Positions 27,043 to 37,569 of a stretch of 64,000 nucleotides of DNA are shown here, piece after piece (position 1 is the stretch's first letter; every line of letters starts with the position of its first letter). The stretch spans positions 23,544 to 87,543 of the forward strand of contig NZ_JACJJL010000018.1 of NCBI RefSeq assembly GCF_016899955.1, written 5' to 3'. The notes under the pieces were generated by a model that was given only the letters and a program-made list of their open reading frames with translations, did not search any database and was not told the DNA's origin. The stretch comes from Marseilla massiliensis. GTDB lineage: Bacteria > Bacteroidota > Bacteroidia > Bacteroidales > Bacteroidaceae. The translations under genes and the position numbers were made by a program.

Positions 27043-29070
27043 GTGAAATATAAGCCGTTTGTAAGAATAATATTACTGGGCATATTTCTATATATGCCCA
27101 GTTTTATTTTTGCCAAAGTCACAGCAGACTCGTTGGTGATGGATAGGCTGTTTTCATATAAAAGGAACCTTGCGCCGAGCATCAGCGGTTTCACCGACGA
27201 CTTTTACCTCAAGTACAGCTTCAGGACAGTGAGACGCAACCCCACCCTAATATTTGTGCCCACGATGTATTCGATAGCAAGAGGTAACAGGAATTACATC
27301 GGTGAGAACATCGGTAGGATATCATTCAAGGCCATTGACGATTACCGCATCGACCAAAAAACGCTGAAAAGCACCATTCCTCACAACAGGAAGGCAATGG
27401 ACGTAATGATGCGCTTCATCATTCCCAACCTCTATGGCATATCACTGTTCGACAAATACATGCTGTCGCCGTTCAATTACAACAACAGGATTTTCTATAG
27501 ATACAGGATAAGCATTAGCGATGAAGGCAGGGCTTGCGTCAACTTTACCCCGAAGTTAAACAACACACAGTTGGTCAAAGGCTTTGCAATAATTGACAGA
27601 TATACAGGCAAGATAATCCACACACGCTTTAGCGGAGAGTACGACATGGTTACCTTTGAGGTAAATGCATACATGGGTGATGACGACACCCCCTATGCCC
27701 TACTGCCTACACGTTGCGACTCAAAGGCCGTATTCAAATTCATGGGCAACGAGCTCAGGGTAAGGTTTTATGCAAATTTTGAATGCAAAGTGCCAGACAT
27801 TGACTCCATCGACGACAAAAAAGCAGAAAGCATAATAGACAGCGTTAGGCCCGACCCGTTGGAACGTATAGAGGAATCCATCTATCGAGAGCACATCCAA
27901 GAAAACATTGCTAAAGACTCCGCCCAGGCAACGGTTGTGAAGCGCAAGAACAAGATGCTGAAAAAAACATGGGACATCGTCGACGACTATATCCTGAGCG
28001 GCCAAGATGCAAGTAACGATAACGCATCGGTGACATTATCGCCGCTGTTCAACCCCCTATACTTGAGCTATAGCCACAGCCACGGACTTGCATACAAGAT
28101 GGACATTGGTGCCAGATACATATTTGCGCCGGACAGATACATAACCTTCACGCCAAGGCTGGGATACAATTTCAAGATTAAGAAGTTTTACTTCAACGCC
28201 CCACTCCGCTATACCTTCGATGCGAAACGCAACGGATGGGTGGAATTGACATGGGCCAACGGCAACAGGATAACCAACTCGAGCGTACTGGAAATAATTC
28301 AGGAAGAAAACCGCGACACAATCGACTTCTCGTCGCTCAACCTCGACTATTTCGACGATGAGATGGTGAGCCTGTCGGGTAACATGCAGATTACCAAGCA
28401 TCTTGAGATGGCTTTGGGCTTCGTCTACCACCGGCGTTCTGCCGTTAACAGGCATGAGATGGAGCAATTGGGCAAGCCATCAGAATACAGAAGCTTTGCG
28501 CCAATGGTCACGCTGACTTTCCGTCCCCACCCGGTATGGCCCACGTTCACGGCTAACTATGAGCGAGGGCTTACCAACATATTGCAATCAAACATTAAAT
28601 ACGAGCGTTGGGAGTTTGACGCCTCGTTCAAGAAGGTGTTGCACAGCCTGCGTAAATACAACCTAAGAGCCGGCGGCGGATTCTACACCAACAAGTCGAC
28701 CGACTACTTTGTTGACTTCGCCAACTTCCACGACAATTACATCCCCGGTGGCTGGGACGATGACTGGACAGGCGATTTCCAGCTCCTCAACAGCCAATGG
28801 TATAATGCATCAAAGTATTACTTCCGCACTAATGTATCCTACGAGTCGCCACTGCTGCTTGTCACTTGGATACCCCTCATCGGTAAATACATTGAGACAG
28901 AACGTATATATGCAAATTTCCTACAGATAGAACACACGCGCCCATACACGGAAATAGGCTACGGACTCACCAACAGATATTTCTCTATAGGTCTGTTTGC
29001 GAGTTTCCTCAATGGCAGTTTCAATGAGTTCGGCAGCAAATTCTCATTTGAATTATTCAGAAGATGGTAG
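27043..29070 (+). CDS. DUF5686 family outer-membrane protein
   Basis: A 675-residue exported protein that I place in DUF5686, with GTG start at 27043 giving a signal peptide (about residues 1-24, VRIILLGIFLYMPSFIFA). The N-terminal part is soluble; from about residue 340 the pattern is that of an outer-membrane beta-barrel (alternating strands, YTFDAKRNGWVEL, RTNVSYESPLLL) ending in an aromatic C-terminal strand. Many family members carry an N-terminal carboxypeptidase-regulatory-like domain; I do not see it here. Function is unknown. Confidence 0.75.
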   Translation: MKYKPFVRIILLGIFLYMPSFIFAKVTADSLVMDRLFSYKRNLAPSISGFTDDFYLKYSFRTVRRNPTLIFVPTMYSIARGNRNYIGENIGRISFKAIDDYRIDQKTLKSTIPHNRKAMDVMMRFIIPNLYGISLFDKYMLSPFNYNNRIFYRYRISISDEGRACVNFTPKLNNTQLVKGFAIIDRYTGKIIHTRFSGEYDMVTFEVNAYMGDDDTPYALLPTRCDSKAVFKFMGNELRVRFYANFECKVPDIDSIDDKKAESIIDSVRPDPLERIEESIYREHIQENIAKDSAQATVVKRKNKMLKKTWDIVDDYILSGQDASNDNASVTLSPLFNPLYLSYSHSHGLAYKMDIGARYIFAPDRYITFTPRLGYNFKIKKFYFNAPLRYTFDAKRNGWVELTWANGNRITNSSVLEIIQEENRDTIDFSSLNLDYFDDEMVSLSGNMQITKHLEMALGFVYHRRSAVNRHEMEQLGKPSEYRSFAPMVTLTFRPHPVWPTFTANYERGLTNILQSNIKYERWEFDASFKKVLHSLRKYNLRAGGGFYTNKSTDYFVDFANFHDNYIPGGWDDDWTGDFQLLNSQWYNASKYYFRTNVSYESPLLLVTWIPLIGKYIETERIYANFLQIEHTRPYTEIGYGLTNRYFSIGLFASFLNGSFNEFGSKFSFELFRRW

Positions 29071-29323
29071 TAAAAAGAGCCCTAAACGCAATAAGCCGGC
29101 GGTCTGCGCCCTGCAATATGGTTGATTGGCCATGTAAAAGTTTTTCGTTACGCGCAAGACTTTTGATAAATTACTGTACTTCAATATCTTGTTGCAATAA
29201 TATTGCAGTATTGCCTGAACACTTGCATGGCGTCCCCAGTAGTTTCAACAGCAATATTAAACAGCATTGAGATGACATGGAACATCCACGTGCAACACCC
29301 TACCCTCACACATATTTATTATT

Positions 29324-32300
29324 ATGAACAAACCCCTAATTGTATATAAAGCCAGTGCCGGAAGTGGAAAGACATTCACCTTGGCAATAGAATATATCAA
29401 ATTGCTTATTCACAACCCATACGACTTTCGCTCCATACTCGCCGTGACATTCACGAACAAGGCTACCGAAGAAATGAAAACCAGAATACTCAGCCAGCTG
29501 TACGGGATATGGAAGCAACTCGACGACTCACGCTCTTATACCGAAGCCATTTGCGCTGGTCTCGACGCCTCGCCTGCCTTTGTCAGCCGGCAGGCGGGAC
29601 TGGCGCTGAGGTTGTTGCTCCACAATTACAATGGATTTAGGATTGAGACCATTGACTCTTTCTTCCAGAGCATACTCAGAAACCTTTCAAGGGAGCTCGA
29701 CCTCACTGCCAATCTGCGCATAGAGCTCAACGACAAGCAGATAGAAGAGCAGGCCGTCGACGCCCTTATCGAGGGTCTGGGGCCTCACGACGAACTGTTG
29801 CAATGGATAATGCGGTTTATCACCGACAACATTTCGGAAGACAAGAGCTGGAATGTAATAGGTTCGATCAAGGCCTTTGGCACTACCATTTTCAGAGAAT
29901 TCTATAAGGAAGCAAGAGGCCAGCTGGCTGGTACCATCGGCAACGGCGCCTTGTTCGATGAGTACAAGTCGGTGTTGTATTCAGAAAAGGCATCGGCTGC
30001 AGCACGCATGAAAGGCTATGCCGACACTTTTTTCGACATCATCTCTGACAACGGCCTTGTTGTCGACGACTTCGCGTCCAAAGACCGAGGCGTATGCGGT
30101 TTTTTCCTGAAGATTCAGAAAGGCACGCTTGACGAAAAGATTGTGGGCAAGCGCATAACCGAATGCATGGAGCAGCCCGACAAATGGGTCAGCAAGACCC
30201 ATCCCAATCGCAAGTTAATCAGTGCACTGGCAGAAGAGAAGCTCATCGGCCTGCTGAAAAAGGCAGTCGACGACAGGCCTGTGCAATGGTGCAGGTATAA
30301 GTCGGCAGAGCTGACGCTGCGCCACCTGAGCCAGCTGCGCCTCCTTGGAAGCATAGAACAGAAGGTTCGCGAACTGAATGAGACATCCAACAGGTTTCTA
30401 CTAAGTGACACACAGTATTTGCTGATGTCGCTCATCAACGACAGCGACTCGCCATTTATCTATGAAAAAATAGGTGCCCTGCTGAAGTTCATCATGATAG
30501 ACGAGTTTCAGGACACGAGCACCATACAGTGGCGAAACTTCAAGGTTCTGCTTGCCGACTGCATGAGCCGCGAGGCAGCCAACAATATTATTGTGGGCGA
30601 TGTCAAGCAAAGCATCTACAGATGGCGCGACAGCGACTGGCGGCTTCTCAACGATATCGAACACGAGTTCCCCCACCCTGACCGCCAGCTCGACATCAGG
30701 AATCTTGGAACCAACTACAGGTCGGAGCGCAATATCATTGAGTTCAACAACGCATTTTTCTCAGCCGCCGCCGAGAAGGAATATGCCGCGCAGGCCGAGG
30801 GAGAAACCGCTGCAGCCGAACAGTTGCGTAGTGCTTACAGCGACGTATGCCAGGGCATACCCGAACACAGGCGCGCCGAGGGCTATGTGAGCATAGAGTT
30901 GCTGCCGCCTGCCGAATACCAGCAACAGACCCTGGAGGGGATAGCCGAAAGAGTGAGACAACTGACGGCCTTGGGCATACCACAGAACGAGATAGCCATC
31001 TTAGTGCGCAACAACAAGTACATACCGCTCATCGCCGGATACTTTGCCGAACACGAGCCTTCGGTAAGCATAGTGTCCGACGAGGCCTTCCGCCTCGACG
31101 CCTCAATAGCTGTCAGGGTGATTGTCAATGCGTTGCACCTGCTTAACCATCCTGACGATTCAATCGCAAAGGTGTTTCTGGCCAAGGCATACCAGAATGC
31201 TGTTTGCGGAAACAATATCACAGACGACGAGATTACAGGATATGGTGGCCCTGAGTCGCTCCTTCCCAAAACCTATGTAGACTCAATGGAGTCGCTTCGC
31301 CGCACCCCGCTTTACGACTTGGCCGAACGGATATACTACATATTCCAGCTAAAGCGCCTTGACGACCAGAGCGCTTATGTATGTGCCTTTTTCGACCAGC
31401 TTTGCAACTTCACATCAGACATGGCGGCCGACATCGACACTTTTGTGAGCAAATGGGACGAAAGCATTGGCAGCACAACCATACAAAGCAACAAGCTCAA
31501 CGGCATACGGCTCATATCCATTCACAAGAGCAAAGGGCTTGAGTTCAACAACGTAATACTGCCTTTCTGTGACTGGCAGATGGAAAAAACTTCGGGTAAC
31601 ATAATATGGTGCAGGCCCGAGACGGCGCCTTTCAACATGATTCCATTGATTCCGGTCGATTATGGCACCGGACTGATGGGCACCGTATACGAAAAAGAAT
31701 ATGTCAGGGAGCGCTTGCAAAACTGCGTCGACAATCTGAATCTGCTGTATGTGGCATTTACGCGTGCCAGCCGCAACCTGTTCGTGATTGGCAAATACAA
31801 CGCCACCAATTCACGTTCGGAATTGATACAAGAGTGCCTGCCTCAAGTTGCCGATGTCCTTGGCGACGCACGCCTGTGCCAGCCAGACTCCCCAGATGAG
31901 CCGATGACGTTTGAATATGGAACACTAAGCCTTGGCGTAAAGAAAAAGTCGATGCACACAGACAACATGTTCTTGGAAGAGCCCGAAACCGAGGGCATTG
32001 TCATAGAAACGTACAGGAACACCACCGAATTCAGGCAGAGCAACAGGAGCAAGGAGTTTACCGAAACCACAAATGCAGAAAAAGAGAAAGACAACTATAT
32101 CAAGATGGGCAGCATTCTGCACAAGGTGTTTTCCTCGATAGCCACCACTGCAGACATAGGACAGGTGCTTGCTCAACTCCGGGCCGACGGAATATTGCCC
32201 ACCGACAGCAACAAGAGCCAGACTATAATAGATATGTTGCACAAGCGACTGACCGACAGCAGGGTGAAAGACTGGTTCTCAGGCAAATGGACTCTGTTCA

Positions 32301-32533
32301 ATGAATGCTCCATCCTGTCTATGGATGGCAACGGACAACTGATGGAGCGCAGGCCCGACAGGGTGATGACAGACGGCAAACGGGTCATCGTGGTCGATTT
32401 CAAGTTTGGCACGCCGCGCGAAGAGCACCATCGCCAAGTGGGCGAATACATGGAGCTTATCTCGTCTATGGGATATGCAGACGTTAAAGGTTACCTTTGG
32501 TATGTTTACAACAACAGGATAGAAGAAGTATGA
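29324..32533 (+). CDS. addA: UvrD/RecB-type helicase-nuclease (AddA-like)
   Basis: A 1069-residue superfamily 1 helicase for double-strand break processing. Motif I is ASAGSGKTFTLA near the N-terminus, motif Ia is VTFTNKATEEMK, motif II is MIDEFQDTS, with motif III-VI blocks (VGDVKQSIYRWR, GTNYRS, ISIHKSKGLEF, LYVAFTRA). The C-terminus has a PD-(D/E)XK nuclease core VVDFKFG with an Asp-x-Lys pair. Length and the neighbour fit AddA. The stop overlaps the next start (ATGA), so translation is coupled. Symbol is by homology with AddA; Bacteroidota versions are divergent. Confidence 0.88.
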   Translation: MNKPLIVYKASAGSGKTFTLAIEYIKLLIHNPYDFRSILAVTFTNKATEEMKTRILSQLYGIWKQLDDSRSYTEAICAGLDASPAFVSRQAGLALRLLLHNYNGFRIETIDSFFQSILRNLSRELDLTANLRIELNDKQIEEQAVDALIEGLGPHDELLQWIMRFITDNISEDKSWNVIGSIKAFGTTIFREFYKEARGQLAGTIGNGALFDEYKSVLYSEKASAAARMKGYADTFFDIISDNGLVVDDFASKDRGVCGFFLKIQKGTLDEKIVGKRITECMEQPDKWVSKTHPNRKLISALAEEKLIGLLKKAVDDRPVQWCRYKSAELTLRHLSQLRLLGSIEQKVRELNETSNRFLLSDTQYLLMSLINDSDSPFIYEKIGALLKFIMIDEFQDTSTIQWRNFKVLLADCMSREAANNIIVGDVKQSIYRWRDSDWRLLNDIEHEFPHPDRQLDIRNLGTNYRSERNIIEFNNAFFSAAAEKEYAAQAEGETAAAEQLRSAYSDVCQGIPEHRRAEGYVSIELLPPAEYQQQTLEGIAERVRQLTALGIPQNEIAILVRNNKYIPLIAGYFAEHEPSVSIVSDEAFRLDASIAVRVIVNALHLLNHPDDSIAKVFLAKAYQNAVCGNNITDDEITGYGGPESLLPKTYVDSMESLRRTPLYDLAERIYYIFQLKRLDDQSAYVCAFFDQLCNFTSDMAADIDTFVSKWDESIGSTTIQSNKLNGIRLISIHKSKGLEFNNVILPFCDWQMEKTSGNIIWCRPETAPFNMIPLIPVDYGTGLMGTVYEKEYVRERLQNCVDNLNLLYVAFTRASRNLFVIGKYNATNSRSELIQECLPQVADVLGDARLCQPDSPDEPMTFEYGTLSLGVKKKSMHTDNMFLEEPETEGIVIETYRNTTEFRQSNRSKEFTETTNAEKEKDNYIKMGSILHKVFSSIATTADIGQVLAQLRADGILPTDSNKSQTIIDMLHKRLTDSRVKDWFSGKWTLFNECSILSMDGNGQLMERRPDRVMTDGKRVIVVDFKFGTPREEHHRQVGEYMELISSMGYADVKGYLWYVYNNRIEEV

Positions 32534-35433
32534 AAACATTTTTAGAATACGTCGCACGGGATATAGTGTCGAAACACGGCACCAACCTTGCTGACACTAT
32601 GATTGTGTTCCCCAACAAGCGTGCGTCTCTCTTTCTCAACGAATATTTGGTGCGTGCAGCGGGAAAGCCCGTGTGGAGCCCTGTGTACACAACCATCAGC
32701 GACTTGTTCAGGGAGCACTCCGACCTTATAGTCGGCGACAACATCAAGTTGGTTTGCGATCTTCACAAGAGTTTCGTTGCCTGCACCGGAATCGACGAGC
32801 CCCTCGACCATTTCTACGGATGGGGCCAGCTGCTGCTTTCCGACTTCGACGACATTGACAAGAACATGGCCGATGCCGGCAAAGTGTTTGCCAACCTAAA
32901 AGACATACACGAGCTGGATGGCGTTGCTTACCTCAGCCCTGAGCAGATAGAGGCAATAAAGACGTTCTTCAGCAATTTCACAGAAGACCACGACTCGGAA
33001 CTGAAAAGACGCTTCTTGAGGCTGTGGAGCAAGTTCGGCGACATCTATTCAGACTATAACGAGCGCCTCACTGCCCAGGGGATGGCATACGAAGGTGCCC
33101 TATACCGTAGGGTTGTAACCGACACGGCCGTGGAGTTCAGTCATGGCAGCTACATCTTCGTAGGCTTCAACCTGCTGCAAAAAGTTGAAAGGCAGCTTTT
33201 CAAGCATCTCAAGAGCGAAGGCAAGGCCCGCTTCTATTGGGACTTGGACAAGTACTACATGGCTGCCGACGGCCCTGTGCAGCATGAGGCCGGCCATTAC
33301 ATCTCGTCGTACCTGAGCGATTTCCCCAACGAACTGGACAGCCACGCAACCGACATATACGACAACTTTGCCGCCAACAAGCAGATTACATACATCTCTG
33401 CACCGACAGAAAACATACAGGCGCGTTATGTTAGCAAATGGCTTCACGACAATGGACGCATGGCGGCAGGCCGTTCCACGGCTGTAGTCTTGTGCAACGA
33501 AAGCCTGCTGAATGCAGTGATACACAGCCTGCCTGACGACATCGGGAGCGTTAACATAACAACAGGCTACCCGCTTTCGCAGTCACCGCTAAGCTCCTTG
33601 CTCTATGCCCTGATAGCCTTGCAGACCTCAGGATACGATGCCAACCACGACAGATACCGGCTGCACTATGTGAACGCTGTGCTTAATCACCCTTATGCGT
33701 GCTACATCTCTGCCGGAAGCAAAGAGTTGCACAAGGCAATAAACACCGACGCCAAAGTCTACTTCCCCGACAGAGCCACCTTGTGCATTGACGACGGGCT
33801 TTCACTGCTGTTTGAAGACACAGCCAACGGCGCAGCAGATGCGACGCGGGCGGGGCAAATCACCTCATGGGTCATCAAGCTCTTAAAGCGCATAGCCGAC
33901 AATTCTGCCGACGAAAAAGATCCGCTCTTCAAGGAGTCGTTGTTTAAAATGTACACGCTGGTCAACCGTCTCGACGGACTGATTGCTTCGGGCGACTTGA
34001 CAATAGACGTCATAACGCTGCAACGGCTGCTCAACCAGATAATACAGTCGACAAGCATCCCCTTCCACGGGGAGCCGGCTGTGGGGGTACAGGTGATGGG
34101 GGTGTTGGAGACAAGAAACCTTGATTTCGACCACTTGCTCATCCTTTCTTGCAACGAAGGCAACATGCCCAAGGGCGTCAACGACACATCTTTCATACCA
34201 TACAGCATAAGGAAAGCCCACGAACTGACGACGGTCGACAACAAGGTGGCCGTCTACTCTTATTATTTCCACCGCTTGCTACAACGCGCCACCGACATCA
34301 CCATATTATACAACAACGCCGTGAGCAACGGCAATGCCGGCGAGATGAGCCGGTTCATGTTGCAGATAATGGTTGAGAGCAACCATGCCATTGCCCAAAA
34401 AGCCCTTCAGTCGGGGCAGACGCCGGCCGTGTGCAATCCAAGGGAGGTAAAGAAGTCGGGCCACATAATGGACAACCTGCTGGCCAGGTTTGATTTGTCG
34501 CGCAACCCACAGGCGCTGCTCACCCCATCGGCCATCAACAGGTACATGAGATGCCAGCTGCAATTCTATTACAATTACGTTTGCAATATCAAGGAACTTC
34601 AAGACGATGACGAAGGTATAGACAACCGGGTGTTTGGCAACATATTCCACTTGGCGGCCCAATACATATACGAGCAGCTGTCAGGCCGGCAAGACGTGAT
34701 AACACCAAGTGCCCTGAAGTCGTTGCTCAGCCAACCGGCGGCAATTGAGCGGGCTGTCGACTCGGCTTTCAACAGCGAGCTGTTCAAGATAAAGGCTGGC
34801 CGAGTGAGGGCCACTGAATATAACGGACTGCAACTGATAAACAGGGCCGTCATAATAATGTACCTGCGCCGTCTCATCGAGATAGACTTGAAGCAGGCGC
34901 CTTTCAGCATTGTCGGCCTTGAGGAAGATGTGCGCCGCGACTTCGTGATTCAAGCAGGCGGCAGCACCATTTCTACAACCATTGGCGGCAGGGTCGACCG
35001 TATCGACCGTATAAGCGACGGGGCCGGCGAGCGTCTTCGTGTCGTAGACTACAAGACCGGCGGCAAAAAGATAAAGCCATTGCCAGACATAGAGGCAGTG
35101 TTCGACCCGTCGAGGCTCAAAGACCACAGCGACTACTACCTGCAGGCCATGCTCTACAGCCTGATTGCCGGAGAGTCTGCGCAACTCAATCCGGCCAATT
35201 TGCCTGTCAGCCCGGCATTGCTCTTCATACAGCACACAGCCGGCGACGATTACGACCCGACGCTGTGCTTCGGCAAGGCCCCCATAACAGATGTCATGGA
35301 GCACCGCGACAGGTTTTCCGAACAAATAAAGGAAAAGGTAAACGACATGTTCAACCCCGACATACCGTTTGTTCCAACGGCCGACGACAACATCTGCAAG
35401 ACATGCCCTTACGCCGCCATCTGCGGCCTGTAA
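32530..35433 (+). CDS. addB: PD-(D/E)XK helicase-nuclease subunit (AddB-like, iron-sulfur)
   Basis: A 967-residue partner of AddA. The N-terminus starts an inactive helicase-like fold (TMIVFPNKRASLFLNEYL, no Walker lysine visible). The C-terminal nuclease has RVVDYKTGG (Asp-x-Lys) and LQAMLYSLI, flanked by Cys residues in MRCQLQFYYNY and the last residues CKTCPYAAICGL: the Cys arrangement of the AddB-type [4Fe-4S] cluster. The start at 32530 overlaps the addA stop by 4 bases; the frame is open 11 codons upstream but that would overlap addA more. Together they should process DNA ends for recombination. Confidence 0.87.
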   Translation: MKTFLEYVARDIVSKHGTNLADTMIVFPNKRASLFLNEYLVRAAGKPVWSPVYTTISDLFREHSDLIVGDNIKLVCDLHKSFVACTGIDEPLDHFYGWGQLLLSDFDDIDKNMADAGKVFANLKDIHELDGVAYLSPEQIEAIKTFFSNFTEDHDSELKRRFLRLWSKFGDIYSDYNERLTAQGMAYEGALYRRVVTDTAVEFSHGSYIFVGFNLLQKVERQLFKHLKSEGKARFYWDLDKYYMAADGPVQHEAGHYISSYLSDFPNELDSHATDIYDNFAANKQITYISAPTENIQARYVSKWLHDNGRMAAGRSTAVVLCNESLLNAVIHSLPDDIGSVNITTGYPLSQSPLSSLLYALIALQTSGYDANHDRYRLHYVNAVLNHPYACYISAGSKELHKAINTDAKVYFPDRATLCIDDGLSLLFEDTANGAADATRAGQITSWVIKLLKRIADNSADEKDPLFKESLFKMYTLVNRLDGLIASGDLTIDVITLQRLLNQIIQSTSIPFHGEPAVGVQVMGVLETRNLDFDHLLILSCNEGNMPKGVNDTSFIPYSIRKAHELTTVDNKVAVYSYYFHRLLQRATDITILYNNAVSNGNAGEMSRFMLQIMVESNHAIAQKALQSGQTPAVCNPREVKKSGHIMDNLLARFDLSRNPQALLTPSAINRYMRCQLQFYYNYVCNIKELQDDDEGIDNRVFGNIFHLAAQYIYEQLSGRQDVITPSALKSLLSQPAAIERAVDSAFNSELFKIKAGRVRATEYNGLQLINRAVIIMYLRRLIEIDLKQAPFSIVGLEEDVRRDFVIQAGGSTISTTIGGRVDRIDRISDGAGERLRVVDYKTGGKKIKPLPDIEAVFDPSRLKDHSDYYLQAMLYSLIAGESAQLNPANLPVSPALLFIQHTAGDDYDPTLCFGKAPITDVMEHRDRFSEQIKEKVNDMFNPDIPFVPTADDNICKTCPYAAICGL

Positions 35434-35468
35434 CCAACAAGAACCGGGCAATCACCGGTTCTTGTTGG
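35434..35468. terminator. Hairpin between addB and the convergent MFS gene
   Basis: A perfect 14-base stem (35434-35447 with 35455-35468) with a 7-base loop. Its right arm overlaps the last codons of the MFS gene on the other strand, so it can serve both. Confidence 0.75.
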
Positions 35469-36627
35469 CCATAAACCATTTGTGGGTTATGAAATTATAC
35501 AGCACGAAGGCAAAGGCCAGCATGCACAATGCCAGCGACAGCAGCCCGTGTACCGAGCCCTCAAAGGCTGCGTGGCCTACAAACAGGCCTATGGCTATGC
35601 CCGACTCCCACCCCAGTATGAATGTGCTCTGCGAAGTGCCCCGCTGGCAGTGGCGGCTCAGCTTGATGAAGAAAAGCAGGAATCGCGCCCCGATGATGCC
35701 TATTCCGCATCCAAGCAGCAGCGGTGACATGTACGACACTATGGCCTGCGTCCGGGTGAGCATGGCCAGCACCGACGCTGCCATGATGATGAGCCCGGTT
35801 ATCACTTCGCTCTTCAACTCGGCATTGCGGAACACAAATCGGCCGGAAATCACGGCCAGGCACAAGCCTGCAAACAGCATTGCAAAAAATAATGGCTGAG
35901 GGGGCATCGACAGCAACAGCCCCGCAACGGTCGTGACGACTGCAAGGTTGGCAAACAACAGCGTACCCTGAGGCAGGAAGAAACGGTCGAGCCGAAACAG
36001 GCGAGTGTCTTCTCCGGGCGCCTTGAACGGGAATTTGACCATACTTATGAAGACAATAGCCAAGAATGCGCAGGCCAGCGAAGCTATGACCGAGCCATCG
36101 AAGCCGGTCAACTCATACGAATAATATCCGGCAAGTGGGCCCAATGGCAGTGAGAAACGCGCAAACCACGACGCTATGTGGTTGGCCTCAGTGCGCTGGA
36201 ACGACTCGGTGGTGTCGATGATGAGCGTGCTGCACAGAACCATCTGAGCCAACCCGAAACATGCACCCTGGACAAAACGCAACGCGATGACGAGCAAGGC
36301 AAACTCTGGCGAGCCCTCAAAACGGTCGGCATACATCTGCCCAAGCTCTGTTGCCATCATGCCTGCGACGGCCCACACGCAGACCATGTTACGCCGGAAA
36401 CGCTGTACAAAAAACGAACATAGAGGCCCGAAAAGAAACATTCCGATGCCCAGCGCCCCCAAGGCAGCCCCTGTCTCGACATGGCTAAGCCCTACAGAGG
36501 GCAACCACTCTGACAGGGCCGGTATCTGGATGTAAACCGATGCCGACAACAAAAACGTCGACATGACCATCAGCCAGAAGTCCTTATGCCATACATCTAT
36601 GTGAACCACAGTGTTTTGCGTGTGCAT
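35452..36627 (-). CDS. MFS transporter
   Basis: A 391-residue polytopic protein with about 12 hydrophobic segments in two halves, and an MFS-like loop after the first two segments (SFFVQRFRRNMV). The substrate is not readable. It follows panB by 16 bases on the same strand, so the two form an operon; export or import of a pantothenate-related or branched-chain keto acid metabolite is only a guess. Confidence 0.85.
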   Translation of the reverse strand: MHTQNTVVHIDVWHKDFWLMVMSTFLLSASVYIQIPALSEWLPSVGLSHVETGAALGALGIGMFLFGPLCSFFVQRFRRNMVCVWAVAGMMATELGQMYADRFEGSPEFALLVIALRFVQGACFGLAQMVLCSTLIIDTTESFQRTEANHIASWFARFSLPLGPLAGYYSYELTGFDGSVIASLACAFLAIVFISMVKFPFKAPGEDTRLFRLDRFFLPQGTLLFANLAVVTTVAGLLLSMPPQPLFFAMLFAGLCLAVISGRFVFRNAELKSEVITGLIIMAASVLAMLTRTQAIVSYMSPLLLGCGIGIIGARFLLFFIKLSRHCQRGTSQSTFILGWESGIAIGLFVGHAAFEGSVHGLLSLALCMLAFAFVLYNFITHKWFMANKNR

Positions 36628-36643
36628 ATCGTTTAACCCTGAC

Positions 36644-37465
36644 TTAGTAAGACTCCGACTCGTTGGGGAAATCGCTACTCTTTACGTCGCTCACATAGTT
36701 GCCTATGGCGTCGGTCATGATTGAATTGAGGTCGGCATACCTGCGCAAGAAGCGGGGGCTGAAACCCTTTGTCATGCCCAGCATGTCGGCCACAACAAGT
36801 ATCTGTCCGTCGGTGGCTCCGCCCGCCCCGATGCCAATGGTGGGCACGGGCACCTCTGCCGTAACCATGGCAGCCAGCTTGGCAGGCACTTTCTCGAGCA
36901 CGATGGCAAAGCAACCGGCTTCGGCAAGCGCCTTGGCGTCGGACATCAGTTTGTCGGCTTCCTGTTCTTCCTTGGCGCGCACGGCATACGTTCCAAACTT
37001 GTTGATGCTCTGTGGCGTCAGTCCCAGATGGCCCATCACGGGTATGCCGGCGTCGAGAATGCGCCTCACAGTGTCCAATATCTCAACGCCTCCCTCAAGC
37101 TTCAGGGCGTCGCAGCCGCTCTCTTTCATTATCCTTATGGCGTTTCTCACTCCATCGCTGCAATCGGCCTGATAGCTTCCAAACGGCATGTCGCACACAA
37201 CGAGAGCCCTCTTTACTGCATTTGTCACCGAACGGGCATGATATATCATCTGCTCTATGGTTATGGGAATTGTGGTGGTGTTGCCGGCCATCACGTTCGA
37301 CGCCGAGTCGCCAATGAGAATTCCGTCTACCCCGGCAGCGTCCACGATGCCTGCCGTCGTAAAATCGTAGGATGTGAGCATTGAGATTTTCTCTCCCTTC
37401 TGCTTCATCTCCATGAAGCGATGCGTAGTAACCTTACGTGTGTCGCTTACCAAATATCCAGCCAT
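36644..37465 (-). CDS. panB: 3-methyl-2-oxobutanoate hydroxymethyltransferase (ketopantoate synthase)
   Basis: A 273-residue cytosolic PanB, transferring a hydroxymethyl group to alpha-ketoisovalerate in pantothenate/CoA synthesis. Family blocks: [32 protein letters not shown] (metal Asp), [22 protein letters not shown], and the [15 protein letters not shown] block. I chose ATG 37465 ([16 protein letters not shown]) over the one 4 codons upstream. panC/panD are not in the window. It has its own promoter and leads the panB-MFS operon. Confidence 0.95.
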   Translation of the reverse strand: MAGYLVSDTRKVTTHRFMEMKQKGEKISMLTSYDFTTAGIVDAAGVDGILIGDSASNVMAGNTTTIPITIEQMIYHARSVTNAVKRALVVCDMPFGSYQADCSDGVRNAIRIMKESGCDALKLEGGVEILDTVRRILDAGIPVMGHLGLTPQSINKFGTYAVRAKEEQEADKLMSDAKALAEAGCFAIVLEKVPAKLAAMVTAEVPVPTIGIGAGGATDGQILVVADMLGMTKGFSPRFLRRYADLNSIMTDAIGNYVSDVKSSDFPNESESY

Positions 37466-37493
37466 AAATTCGTTCAATTTAAATTTCGGGGTG

Positions 37494-37524
37494 CAAAGTT
37501 ACACCAATTCATCAAAAAAGCAAA
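37494..37524 (-). promoter_or_regulatory. panB promoter
   Basis: On the minus strand TTTG (37521-37524), a 19-base spacer and TAACTTTG (37494-37501): an exact consensus pair, about 29 bases before the ATG. Confidence 0.8.
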
Positions 37525-37569
37525 ACTTTTATAAAACAACTTTTCCCCGGTGGCTCCGCAAGCCGCTTT